From contig JASSKH010000007.1 in the NCBI GenBank assembly GCA_031763025.1, forward strand, positions 12,940,454-13,004,453: 64,000 nt of DNA. Direction: 5' to 3'. Of the stretch, positions 55,596-64,000 are shown in pieces. The notes beneath the pieces are model-generated. The model had not been told where the DNA came from, did no database searches, and saw nothing but the letters and a program-made list of their open reading frames with translations. Every line of letters starts with the position of its first letter. Position 1 is the stretch's first letter. Origin of the DNA: Macrocystis pyrifera. Taxonomy: Eukaryota > Sar > Phaeophyceae > Laminariales > Laminariaceae. The position numbers were made by a program, and so were the translations under genes.

Positions 55596-56011
55596 TAATA
55601 CCAAGGGAAAACAAGCAAACATACAGCAGCAGCAGCAGCAGCAGCAATTAACACCAAATACGGTTTGAAACACACACACAAGCAAAGGGGGGATGGGATA
55701 TACCTGGTGTTTGGGCGAGTACATCGCAGTTTTCTTTTGAAACAAAAAAAAAAAAAAGTTTCCTCGAAACGTCGTTGCATATCTCACAGGGGGGCTAAAA
55801 TACCAAACAAAATGCCCCGACAAGGGCCGGAAGCCAACCCCACCCCCCACCTACAACGCCCCACCCACCTACCAACCCACCCCAATCCAGCAGTGGGTCG
55901 TTCCTCTGTAGTGCCCGCTGCCCGTACATACACGTGCCGGTAAGGTCGCTCGGCGTACATGGGAATAGCCAGTGCGGCATTGTACGGAGTAGTTAGTGCC
56001 GGATGCCGGTA

Positions 56012-56115
56012 TTACGGAGGACCACAGTAAATAGCACCTACGGTAACACAAAAACCTATATATTTCCCTATTTTTACGAACAAAATTTGGTCCTATTTAC
56101 TGTGGTCCCCCGTAA
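56012..56115. mobile_element. MITE family 1 copy
   Basis: TTACGGAGGACCACAG and TGTGGTCCCCCGTAA arms, just downstream of the myosin IQ exon. Confidence 0.85.
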
Positions 56116-56181
56116 TAAAAGTATAGTAGTGCCTGTATTGCTGGCTGCTGACGCACACCGGCACTCCAGAGGAACCATTAC

Positions 56182-59100
56182 CGTCACTGCTCCCCACCTG
56201 CTCAAGCCTGACCGAAAGGGCTGCTCCTCCAGCTGCTTCTGCCTCTCCTCTTCGGCGAGCCGGAGCGTCTCGGCCTCCTGGGCCTCCTTCTCCTTGCGCT
56301 TGCGCACGAACTCCTGCATCTCCCGCCCCACCGTGGCCCGCGTGTTCTCCCCCCTCACCCACGCCTGGACGGCGACAGCGGCCCTGCGCTCCTTGAGGAA
56401 CTTCTTGCGCACCAGCCAGCAGCGAATCGACGTCTGCAGCTTGGTGATCGAGTTCGCGATCATGGCCGTCCTGAATGAGACGGGTGATGATTCACGGGAG
56501 TGGATGATGCAAGGTTGATGGATGGTAGGGTGGCGGGTTGACGGGTGGACGGATCATGGTTTGAGGAAGGTAGCTTCTTACCAAGCATTCGAGAAACGAG
56601 GTTGACACACCCTGTGAACGACACCAACACAAAAGCTGACCCTCGGTTAACCCCCAAGCCGATCAGACCCAATCACACCAGCGGCTACTGTAGCGTTAGC
56701 CCCTTTGGTCCTGTGCACAGCAGGGTGTGTTGTGCCAACAACTTCTCTCGAATAAACTGAAAAGCTATGCACACCTCCGACAGACCAGCGACTCCCACAG
56801 TTCACGATCTGTATGACATGATCTGTTCCCGACATTGCATGATCTGTATGACACCTAACAGCGCATGTTCCCCGGTGGGAGCCGCACAAATCTGAATGAT
56901 CTAGCTCATGTTTTCTGGGTCGGATCTGTACCGTAGACAGATCCCCCACAACCTTTCACAACGGCAGGTAGCCGAGGAACTAAATCATCTATCTGTAGAT
57001 AGATCATCATCTGCCCCGAGTGTGATAGTTTTCGCCGGGTGGGCTATGGGTGATACTTAGTGTATTATGGGGTGATAAACAAATACCTGGTATATAATAT
57101 AATATATATTTATAATTTATACATACATTTGTAATATACATATATTTATAATTTATACATATATTTTTAATACATACATGTGTAAGGTGGGTGAACTACA
57201 GTACGTACATATGAAGTGATAAATGAAAAGGGACGGGAACGTTGCGGACGGACGGGAACAAACCGACACTACTGGTAAAAACACGAATTCGAGGACGGCC
57301 GAAGCAAGAAAAACATGCAAAACAGGCGAAAAAAAAAAAAAAGAAGAGCCACATGACCACCTGACCACCCACCCCCTTCAAGAAGCAGGCCGCTCGCGGA
57401 AAGAAAACGGAAGAACGCATGAAACAACTTCATCACGTCGCTGGTCAAAATAAAACAAAAACAAAAACAAAACATGGAAGCTATTTTTTATCGCACGCGA
57501 GAAAGGAAAGAAGCCTCGCCGTACCTGAGCCTCTCTATGCTGTTGAACGCCTTCTGTTGGAAGAACACTTTGGTCAGACCCATCTGCATTCCCACGTCGC
57601 GGCACAGCGCCATGAACTGGTCGTCTGTGGCGGCCTTGGCAGGAGCCTTAGTCACCTTCTCCACGATGGACACAACCAGCGCCTTGCACACTGCTCGTTC
57701 CGACTCCTGGTCGATCTCTCCTCCGTCCTGACAAATAAAAAATACGTAGCGAGAGAGATAATGAGAGACTTCAATGCAACACGCTCACAAAAATGCGTGG
57801 CAAGAGTCAGACCAACCCAAGCCAGTAATCGCCCACATGTTTCATGGCCGGACAAGATAACCTTGTGCGGGCTGGGCTAGGCAGGGAGGCGCACAGATTG
57901 CCCCTTGCTGTGCCGCAGTTTGGTCAAAATAACTTTAAAATATATTGGCCTGCCAGTCCCTCCCTACCCCCCCCCCCCCCCCCCGCGCCGCCCTCTTTTC
58001 CCCCTCCGATGCCTCACCTGTGCGCAGTTCCTGTAGGCGTTCTCCACCACCAGCGGAGCAAGCACGCCGTATCGGTCTATGAACTCCTGTAGACCGCGAA
58101 TGGGAATTAAAAAAATCGAGAGACACGGAGACGAAGAGAGGATAAATACGAGAGGGAAAGACAAAAGAGAGAGCAGGGCCTACCGAAGGCGACGCGATTG
58201 ATTGAGACTAATTAACACGAAAACGAAAGACAGCAAAAGCAAGACTTCAGAACTGAAACAAAAACGAAGGACACCAGAACCGATCAGCATGAAAGAAAAA
58301 CAGGTTCGCACATCCGAAAAGCAAAAAAAACAAATTTAAAGTTCGAGGCATTGACATTCCTTTCTTCGTCTTCCTCTACCCCCCCCCCCCCCCCCCCTCT
58401 CCTGACAACAAAAACAACACAATGTTACGCTCTGTCGCCCCCCCCCCCCCCCTCCCGTCCCTCCCCCCCCCTCCCGTCCCTCCCCCCCCCTCCCCTAGGT
58501 CCCTTCGTCTATCCGCACCTGAATACCCAGGCGGACGGGGAACCCAGCGCGGGCCACCCTCACCACCTCCAGCACGCCGGCGTTCCTCAGCTGCTCCGCG
58601 ATACGCTCGAACGAAAAGTTGGCCGGAGACAGGTCATCGTTCGGCTTGATCGTGCGCACGTAGTGCGGATGCGTCTTGTCCACCGTCGAGACCAGATTGT
58701 TCAGGTTCTCGCGGAACTGCGCGCCCAGCGATTTGGCCCCGATGGTGGTACGTCTCCCGCGTCGAGCCGCGCCGCCGCCACTGGCGGCGGTGGTTCCGCC
58801 CCCGCCGTCCGATCGACGGGGATTTCCCTTCACCTGAGGAAGCCAGCGTTGTCAGAGGAGGGGGGGGGGGTGGGGAGGGTGTCATGGACAGAAAGGACGA
58901 AAGCGAGTGCGATGAAGAGCCTCCATGTGTTCCGCCAAAGTATAAACCGTTCTTGTATGAACTTCAGGTTGCAGTAGACAACAGCAGCAGGCAATCGACA
59001 ACGAACAGCAGCAGCAGCAGCAGCAGGCAATCGACAACGAACAGCAGCAGCAGCAGCAGCAGCAGCGAAAACGAGGCCCACCGCACAAAACAAAAAATCA

Positions 59101-59531
59101 ACAACAACATTTTCAACGCCATGGTCGACATAAGCCAACCAACCACCAAATTATCCCACCAACCAACCAACCAACCAACAAATTATCCAACCAACCAACC
59201 AAACAACCAATGACTAACAAGCAACCATCCCACCTTCGTCGATTTGGCCTCGATCTCGCCCATGAGCACCGTGAAGTCAGACCCGGACGAAAGCAGCATG
59301 TCAATCCCCTCCTGCTGCAGCGTGTCCCTGTTCTTCTCGATGATCCCGTCCGTGCTGTAGACCACCTTGCCGGCGTAGTGCCGGACGCAGAACTTGTGCT
59401 CCACGCGCATCTTGGGCGCCAGCTGGAATCGGTCGTGCCCCTCGCACTTCTTGTACATCTCCCGGGCGAACCGGTCGTCGGTCGATTTCCCCAGGAGGCA
59501 CTGATATAAATTCATCACAACGACGAAAAGC

Positions 59532-59562
<31 letters not shown>

Positions 59563-60502
59563 GGGGCAGCAGCAGCAGCAGCGTCAACAACAACAACAAT
59601 GGCAACAGCAGCAATCGCAGCGACAAAACAAACACCACCACACCACCACCACCATCAACACCACCACCAACACCAACACAGCAACACCACCACCACCACC
59701 AACAACAACAACGACAACAACACCGCCACCAACATCAACAAAATGAACAAGGGAGGTTGGGGTGATGTTGGTGAGGAGGGGGCATTGACGGGGGCGGTGG
59801 CGGTAGGACTCGCAAGAGAGGGTAGAGATCAACGGCGGAAGGAGAGAAGTGCCCCACTGCGAAAGTGCGCCATCAAGACAGCTAGCCGGTGTAGGCCGCA
59901 CGTTTTCTTGGGGGGGGAGGGGGGGGGTTCGGCGGGGCACGGCGAGCAAATAAAACGTGTTCGCTGCTCGATTTTTTTTCCAGCTGAAAGAGAGAGAGAG
60001 GCATCTCGCTTTGACTTCAGGTACAGCAGTAGGTTGTCTCGAAAAGGGAGGATGCAGTCTTCCGAAGGCGAGGCCACCTTCTCCACACGTGAAACGTGAA
60101 GGACGGATTTCTACATTCATTACTTTGAGGACAACGAGATTCTTAGAACGCAGCCTACCCACACTGGCACCGCTGTACACCTCCTGGCCACCCTAACAGT
60201 ATCCCAACACTGCTGTACGCCTGCATACACTAACAATGCTGTCTGTACACCTCCTGGCCACCCTAACCCTATCCCAACACTGCTGTACGCTTCCTGGGCA
60301 CCCTCCCCTACCTCAGCGCAATAAAAATATGGGTGTCCAACACCCCCCCCCCAAAAAAAGCCGGGGGTTTCCGGAGCCGACGCACCTGCTCATCCAGGGT
60401 CGGGATGATCCCGTTCGGCTTCTTGTCGATGAGCTCGATGCAGTCCTTGTTGTCCGGGAATTCTATGAAGTTCCACTCGATCTTCTCGCGCTCATACTCC
60501 TC
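56182..60502 (-). CDS. Myosin heavy chain, partial (C-terminal motor, converter, IQ motifs)
   Basis: Actin-based ATP-driven motor. Six exons join in phase: 60502-60386, 59500-59234, 58833-58519, 58086-58018, 57727-57525, 56470-56198 (or 56182). They read [57 protein letters not shown], a basic loop 2 with a Gly-rich insert, the actin-binding helix [43 protein letters not shown], the converter [20 protein letters not shown], then IQ motifs ([14 protein letters not shown] and [11 protein letters not shown]) and a charged helix ending ERQKQLEEQ. The upstream exons with the P-loop and switch regions are outside the window, beyond an intron of at least 3.5 kb. The myosin class cannot be decided from this part. 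The tail may continue into the coiled coil and SDR exon at 54292. Confidence 0.93.
56198..56470 (-). CDS. Myosin neck exon (IQ motifs)
   Basis: The acceptor GTCTCATTCAG precedes G|ACGGCC, in phase with the converter exon ([10 protein letters not shown]). Donor choices are AGCAG|GTGGGG at 56198 (phase 2) or ACG|GTAATG at 56182 (phase 0). Only the second is in phase with the coiled-coil/SDR exon. Confidence 0.88.
56588..56752. mobile_element. MITE family 3 copy in myosin intron
   Basis: Arms TTCGAGAAACGAGGTTGACA and GTGCCAACAACTTCTCTCGA around GCCGATCAGACCCAATCAC, shared with 23820-23962. Confidence 0.75.
57060..57190. repeat. AT-rich TATATTTATAATTTATACAT repeat
   Basis: A low-complexity AT stretch in the myosin intron, containing one ATACCTGGTATAT motif. 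Confidence 0.85.
57525..57727 (-). CDS. Myosin converter exon
   Basis: Acceptor TTATTTGTCAG, donor CTCAG|GTACGG, phase 2. It encodes [33 protein letters not shown] and [14 protein letters not shown]. The MGLTKVFF block is diagnostic for the converter. Confidence 0.93.
58018..58086 (-). CDS. Myosin exon ([12 protein letters not shown])
   Basis: 69 nt, acceptor GGTCTACAG, donor CAG|GTGAGG, phase 0. Follows FPVRLGIQ as in other myosins. Confidence 0.92.
58519..58833 (-). CDS. Myosin exon (loop 2 and actin-binding helix)
   Basis: Acceptor GGCTTCCTCAG, donor CAG|GTGCGG, phase 0, 105 codons. It contains an Arg/Gly-rich loop 2, [26 protein letters not shown] and the LRNAGVLE helix. Confidence 0.94.
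58980..59075. repeat. CAG-rich tandem repeat in myosin intron
   Basis: CAGCAGGCAATCGACAACGAA units with growing (CAG)n runs. Next to it, 59160-59210 is (CCAA)n. Confidence 0.85.
59234..59500 (-). CDS. Myosin exon ([12 protein letters not shown])
   Basis: Acceptor TTTATATCAG, donor AAG|GTGGGA, phase 0, 89 codons. [18 protein letters not shown] is typical of the lower 50-kDa region. Confidence 0.94.
60170..60310. repeat. Tandem repeat, period 70 bp, two copies
   Basis: CTGTACACCTCCTGGCCACC starts at 60173 and 60243. Both units continue with TATCCCAACACTGCTGTACG. Confidence 0.85.
60386..60502 (-). CDS. Myosin exon ([13 protein letters not shown])
   Basis: Acceptor GTTTTGACAG, donor CAG|GTGCGT, phase 0, 39 codons. 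It is the most 5' myosin exon seen here. Confidence 0.94.
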
Positions 60503-61310
60503 CTGTCAAAACCGAAAAAAAAGGGAAAAAGAAGACAGCAGTACATACACAGGGGTCGCCGCCAGAATACGCAAACGTTAATTGAGGCTTCGATTTCGCA
60601 CGGTCTATCGTCTATCTACTCCCGCGCCAAAACACGCACGCGCGCGCGCGTTATAAAAGGTTTCGACTTCGTACAACAAAGTATGTTTACCCCGGTACTC
60701 CCCAGTAATCACCCGCACAAAGTTACCCTTCACTACATTGACTTGGTTGTACGATAACTATAACCTCTCTGGGACTTCATTCAGAGAGGGGAGCGAAAAA
60801 GTGTCGAAACTAAAACACGGCGGTTACAGGTTACAGCATCGGCCACACGACGGGAAACCAAGGAGGAGTGCAGGAGTAACGTAGGGAATAAATCGGGGAC
60901 GCGCGCGCCCTCGAGCCACACACACAACGAACGTTACACACAACTCTATGTAGTTCACGATACAACAACAGGTAGTGGTTGGTGGACCTATTTTAACCCT
61001 TTCAGAACTGCTCTGTACATAAACAAGTTATCCAACTCTAATTTCAAAAAGTTTCTACCCAACTGTCCTCAAGACGCTACTAACAATGCAGTCCTCGTAA
61101 AGCGGTCATCGCTCAGACCAACCCGTGACCGCCCTGAAATGCGTGGTCTTATCTCTGACATGATCTCCATCTCTTTACTACGGTGAAAAATTGATCCCAA
61201 ACTACTACCGTAATTCCGAACACATATTACTATAATTAATAACACTTGTATGTAGTTTTCTTCTCGTACCAGGCCGATCTACTTGGTTTTATCTCTACTC
61301 TACATTGCAT

Positions 61311-61429
61311 AGTAAAAGGGTTGACCCTCCGAGGGCAAACTGCAGTCCCGTTTATCAATATAATAGGAGACAAACCACTCTAATTCCAAGTGATTCGCGC
61401 CCAAAACGGGACTGCGGTACTAAAAGGGA
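61311..61429. mobile_element. MITE family 2 copy (TAGTACnGCAGTCCCG palindrome)
   Basis: Ends AGTAAAAGGG... and ACTGCGGTACTAAAAGGGA, interior AGACAAACCACTCTAATTCC. Related to the element at 62960. Confidence 0.7.
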
Positions 61430-61857
61430 TGCTCTTAAAAATCGGTATATATATATATATACGTACCAGGTATATATATATATATATTTTTTTTTTTTCA
61501 TCATCACTTTTACTTTCCAGCCCACTCGTAGGAGGTTTTACCCTCGACGATCTTCTGGACAAGCCGAGGTCACAGGTGTCGTCCCTTCTCCCCCCCGGTA
61601 CGTGCCTTTATTTTGCTGTAATATCAATATTATACTATATCACTTTGGCCGTGAACACAAACTCCGTTTTGACTTTAATTTGAACATTAAACGTGGATTA
61701 TAATATGACCCCGGCCGGAGTGGTGCTTAACCCCTGCTGTACTCCGCTCTCATTTCGGGGACGAATCACTTGGAATTAGACCCATGTTTGCGTTTCTGCA
61801 CAGCAGTGCAGTTTTCAAGACAAACCATTAAATACTACGGGAAACTATTCTGGGCTC

Positions 61858-62350
61858 CAGGATTGAGTTTTTAGGTCGAATATACGCGTTTTACACGGGG
61901 GGACTGTCGAAAACACCGGTAGAGTCCTCAGAAAGATCCCCGGAGTTTTCCGAGAACTCTCGTGAACAGCTTTCCGGTTCTCCAGAGTTCCACAATAATT
62001 TAATTCAAGGAACAGCCAATCGGAGAGTTCCACAGCAGTAATTTAATTCAAGGAACAACCAATCAGTTTTCTCTGGAGGGTAAAAAAACAAGATTGTGAC
62101 CAGAATAGAAGTAATGGGTCTTCGAAGATTTTGGGTGAAACATCATGTCCTCAGAACTGGCAACATGGACGAGCGTCAAAAACTTCGTGCGACTCCACGT
62201 ACGTACGGAGAAACCGGAAAACTGCTCAACAAAGCTCTCAGAAAACTAAGGGAAGCATCCTGAGGAGTCTACCGGCGTTTCTGACAGTCCCGCCCAATAA
62301 ATCGCGGGGAATTCGGCAAAAAACGACACAGTTTTTAGAGCCGTTCAAAT
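61858..62350. mobile_element. Fold-back element with long inverted arms
   Basis: The left arm (GGACTGTCGAAAACACCGGT, AGAGTCCTCAGAAAGATCCC, TTTCCGGTTCTCC) is complementary over about 130 bp to the right arm (GGAGAAACCGGAAAACTGCT, CCTGAGGAGTCTACCGGCGT). Inside the left part is a 40-bp direct repeat, AATTTAATTCAAGGAACA. No protein is encoded. Confidence 0.7.
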
Positions 62351-62898
62351 TTTTTCGCATAAAAATTGGTCTACAGCAGGTAAAGGGGTTGGGAACATTC
62401 ATCTGTGGGGTCAGGCTCACAATCTTAGGCAGCGTGCGTCTCCACTACACCAGGTACACTATTAACATTGATATGATCAAGCTGAGGCTGAAAAAAAAAT
62501 GTTCCACCTATTTTGGGGGGAATCCCGAGCAAAAAACGAATGTGTTCTCAATTAAAAAATATGTTGCCGCGTACCTGGTGCTCTGTACGCAAGCTCCCAG
62601 ATTTATACATATATATATGTATGTTTTTAAGGAGTTCGCATCTAACAAATGCGCCACCAGACCAAATCCGGAATAGCATATACCGGTATATATATAATAA
62701 TCGAATATCATACATACATCATCATCATCGCAGTTGGTGTCATATTCATACATACAAAAAAAAGGAAAGCAACTCCCCGGGATACAATTAATACAGCTAT
62801 TACTGGTAACACTAATTAACCGACTGCAGTCCTGTCTCGGACGGGGACAAACTACATACTAGGCAGGAGGACCATAGTAAACAGACCGAATATTGCTA

Positions 62899-63086
62899 TT
62901 ACGGGGGACCATAGTAACTTATGACCAAATATTGTTAGTAAACATAGGTAATATATAGAACCCCTTTAGTACCGCAGTCCCGATTTGGGGACAAACCAGT
63001 CCAACTCCAAGTGATCTGTCCCCCAAACGGGACTGCTGTACTAAAACGGATAAGTAAACCATAGGATTAACTATGGACCCCCGTAA
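62899..63086. mobile_element. MITE family 1 copy interrupted by a family 2 element
   Basis: TTACGGGGGACCATAG at 62899 and CTATGGACCCCCGTAA at 63086 are the two ends of one family 1 element. Its middle is split by a family 2 palindrome at 62960-63050. This nesting shows family 2 moved later. A family 1 fragment (62865-62895) lies just upstream. Confidence 0.8.
62960..63050. mobile_element. MITE family 2 copy nested in family 1
   Basis: Arms CCCTTTAGTACCGCAGTCCC and GGGACTGCTGTACTAAAACG, a 91-bp palindrome with GGGGACAAACCAGTCCAACT inside. Confidence 0.8.
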
Positions 63087-63096
63087 TAATAATATT

Positions 63097-63169
63097 AATA
63101 GTAAAAATAGGGAAATACAAAGTTTTTTTTTGGTATACCGTAGTTCCTATTTACTACGGTCCCCCGTAA
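63097..63169. mobile_element. MITE family 1, right half only
   Basis: AGTAAAAATAGGGAAATACA to ACTACGGTCCCCCGTAA. The left arm is missing. Confidence 0.7.
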
Positions 63170-63230
63170 ATAGTCAAAATATTTTTTTGTTGGTTTCGCA
63201 GATCCGCCAGCCAGGAGCAGTGTGTAGCTA

Positions 63231-63335
63231 TTACGGGGGTCCATAGATAACGGGATCAAATTTTGTTAGTAAAAATAGGTAAATATATAGGTTTTTATGT
63301 AAACCATAGGTCCTATTAACTAAGGACCCCCGTAA
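63231..63335. mobile_element. MITE family 1 copy
   Basis: TTACGGGGGTCCATAG and CTAAGGACCCCCGTAA arms, 105 bp, flanked by GCTA and TAGC. Confidence 0.85.
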
Positions 63336-64000
63336 TAGCGAACGCTACCGTCGTATCGGATACGAACTACGCACCCAGTATCGTAAAAAGCTGCTGGGTC
63401 CGTGACCGGAAAAGGGAGAAGGAACAAGCAAAAGGCAGCTCTTCCGTTCGTGAGACAACGCATCGAAGGGTGGACCAACATGGGGGGTTGACTGGTGTGT
63501 GGCGTGGCGTGCGCCGGAGGCCGGAGCGTCCCTCCGCCTTTCTGCGAACAGTTGTACACGTGTACGAGTACGAAATAAGGTAGCAGCCGTGAATAACTAA
63601 CCCTTAGGCTGGGGCGAAAATTGTCCAACAACCCAACTGTAAAAAAAAGGAAATTTCAAGTGTATGCGGAGTATACATAGCTTGTTTTATTTACCATTGC
63701 GGCCAGGAACGCAAGATGACCATTCGGGTCTTGACGTTAATACATCGATACCAACATTGTCACTTAACATTTCCACACAAGAACTCAAAACACTTTTCCG
63801 GAAAATGTACGGACCGCAATATTTCCATGATAAATCAGGAGGAGCGTGTGGGTATATTTCATATAAACACCCCATCGGTTCCTTATAAATACCCGAACGG
63901 TGCTTCCCTTTCCAGACAGTGGCTCAAAAAATATACGTACCTGCATGGACTCTGATGTGGGTAGCAAACAGCGATTCCCAGCCCAGTTTTAATACTATAA

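Larger units (their letters stand above)
60503..64000. other. Non-coding region, probable myosin intron
   Basis: Since the first myosin exon seen lacks the motor N terminus, this is most likely intron. I found no P-loop, switch or other myosin block on the minus strand. Contents: MITEs of two families, a fold-back element, AT-rich simple sequence. Confidence 0.6.

Overview
The window is nuclear DNA of a eukaryote with intron-rich genes, long simple-sequence tracts and many small mobile-element remnants. Introns are GT-AG, with one clear GC-AG case. The organism is most likely a stramenopile alga, possibly a brown alga. That placement is inferred from gene structure and protein style, not from a marker gene. 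Three conserved protein-coding genes can be assembled by joining exons in phase. Most other open frames are low-complexity or repeat artefacts.

Layout. (1) 1-3103: non-coding, with two local tandem duplications, a palindromic MITE, and a region with degenerate tRNA-Ser-like sequence. (2) 3104-6441, minus strand: catalytic subunit of the tRNA-splicing endonuclease (Sen2/TSEN2), three exons seen, 5' end not found. (3) 6442-11945: intergenic, with repeats, one strong hairpin and two MITEs. (4) 11946-43504, plus strand: a VPS35L homologue, the scaffold of the Retriever endosomal recycling complex, in about 19 exons. Its introns are filled with long poly(G)/poly(C) tracts, a dispersed repeat that ends in poly(C), minisatellites and MITEs. 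(5) 43505-53318: intergenic, with a cluster of MITEs. (6) 53319-60502, minus strand: a myosin heavy chain (C-terminal half of the motor, converter, IQ motifs, start of a coiled coil). It is followed on the same strand by a heptad-patterned coiled coil running straight into a short-chain dehydrogenase/reductase (SDR) domain whose catalytic Tyr and Lys are not visible. These may be one gene, a myosin with an SDR-like pseudoenzyme tail, or two adjacent genes. The myosin 5' end lies beyond 64000. (7) 60503-64000: non-coding, with nested MITEs and a fold-back element.

Most unusual points. First, the possible myosin-SDR fusion. Second, a repeat family whose copies share one 3' end followed by poly(C) while their 5' ends vary, as expected for a retroposon made by target-primed reverse transcription but with a poly(C) tail. 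Third, a recurrent TA-CCTGG-TA motif that interrupts two MITE copies and may be an excision footprint. Several coding exons show frame breaks, most of them next to G- or C-rich runs. Errors in homopolymer length in the assembly are the simplest explanation for those, so they should not be read as pseudogenes without raw-read checks.

The three genes have unrelated housekeeping roles (tRNA splicing, endosomal cargo recycling, actin-based motility). Nothing suggests co-regulation. TSEN2 and VPS35L are divergent; VPS35L and the myosin are convergent.
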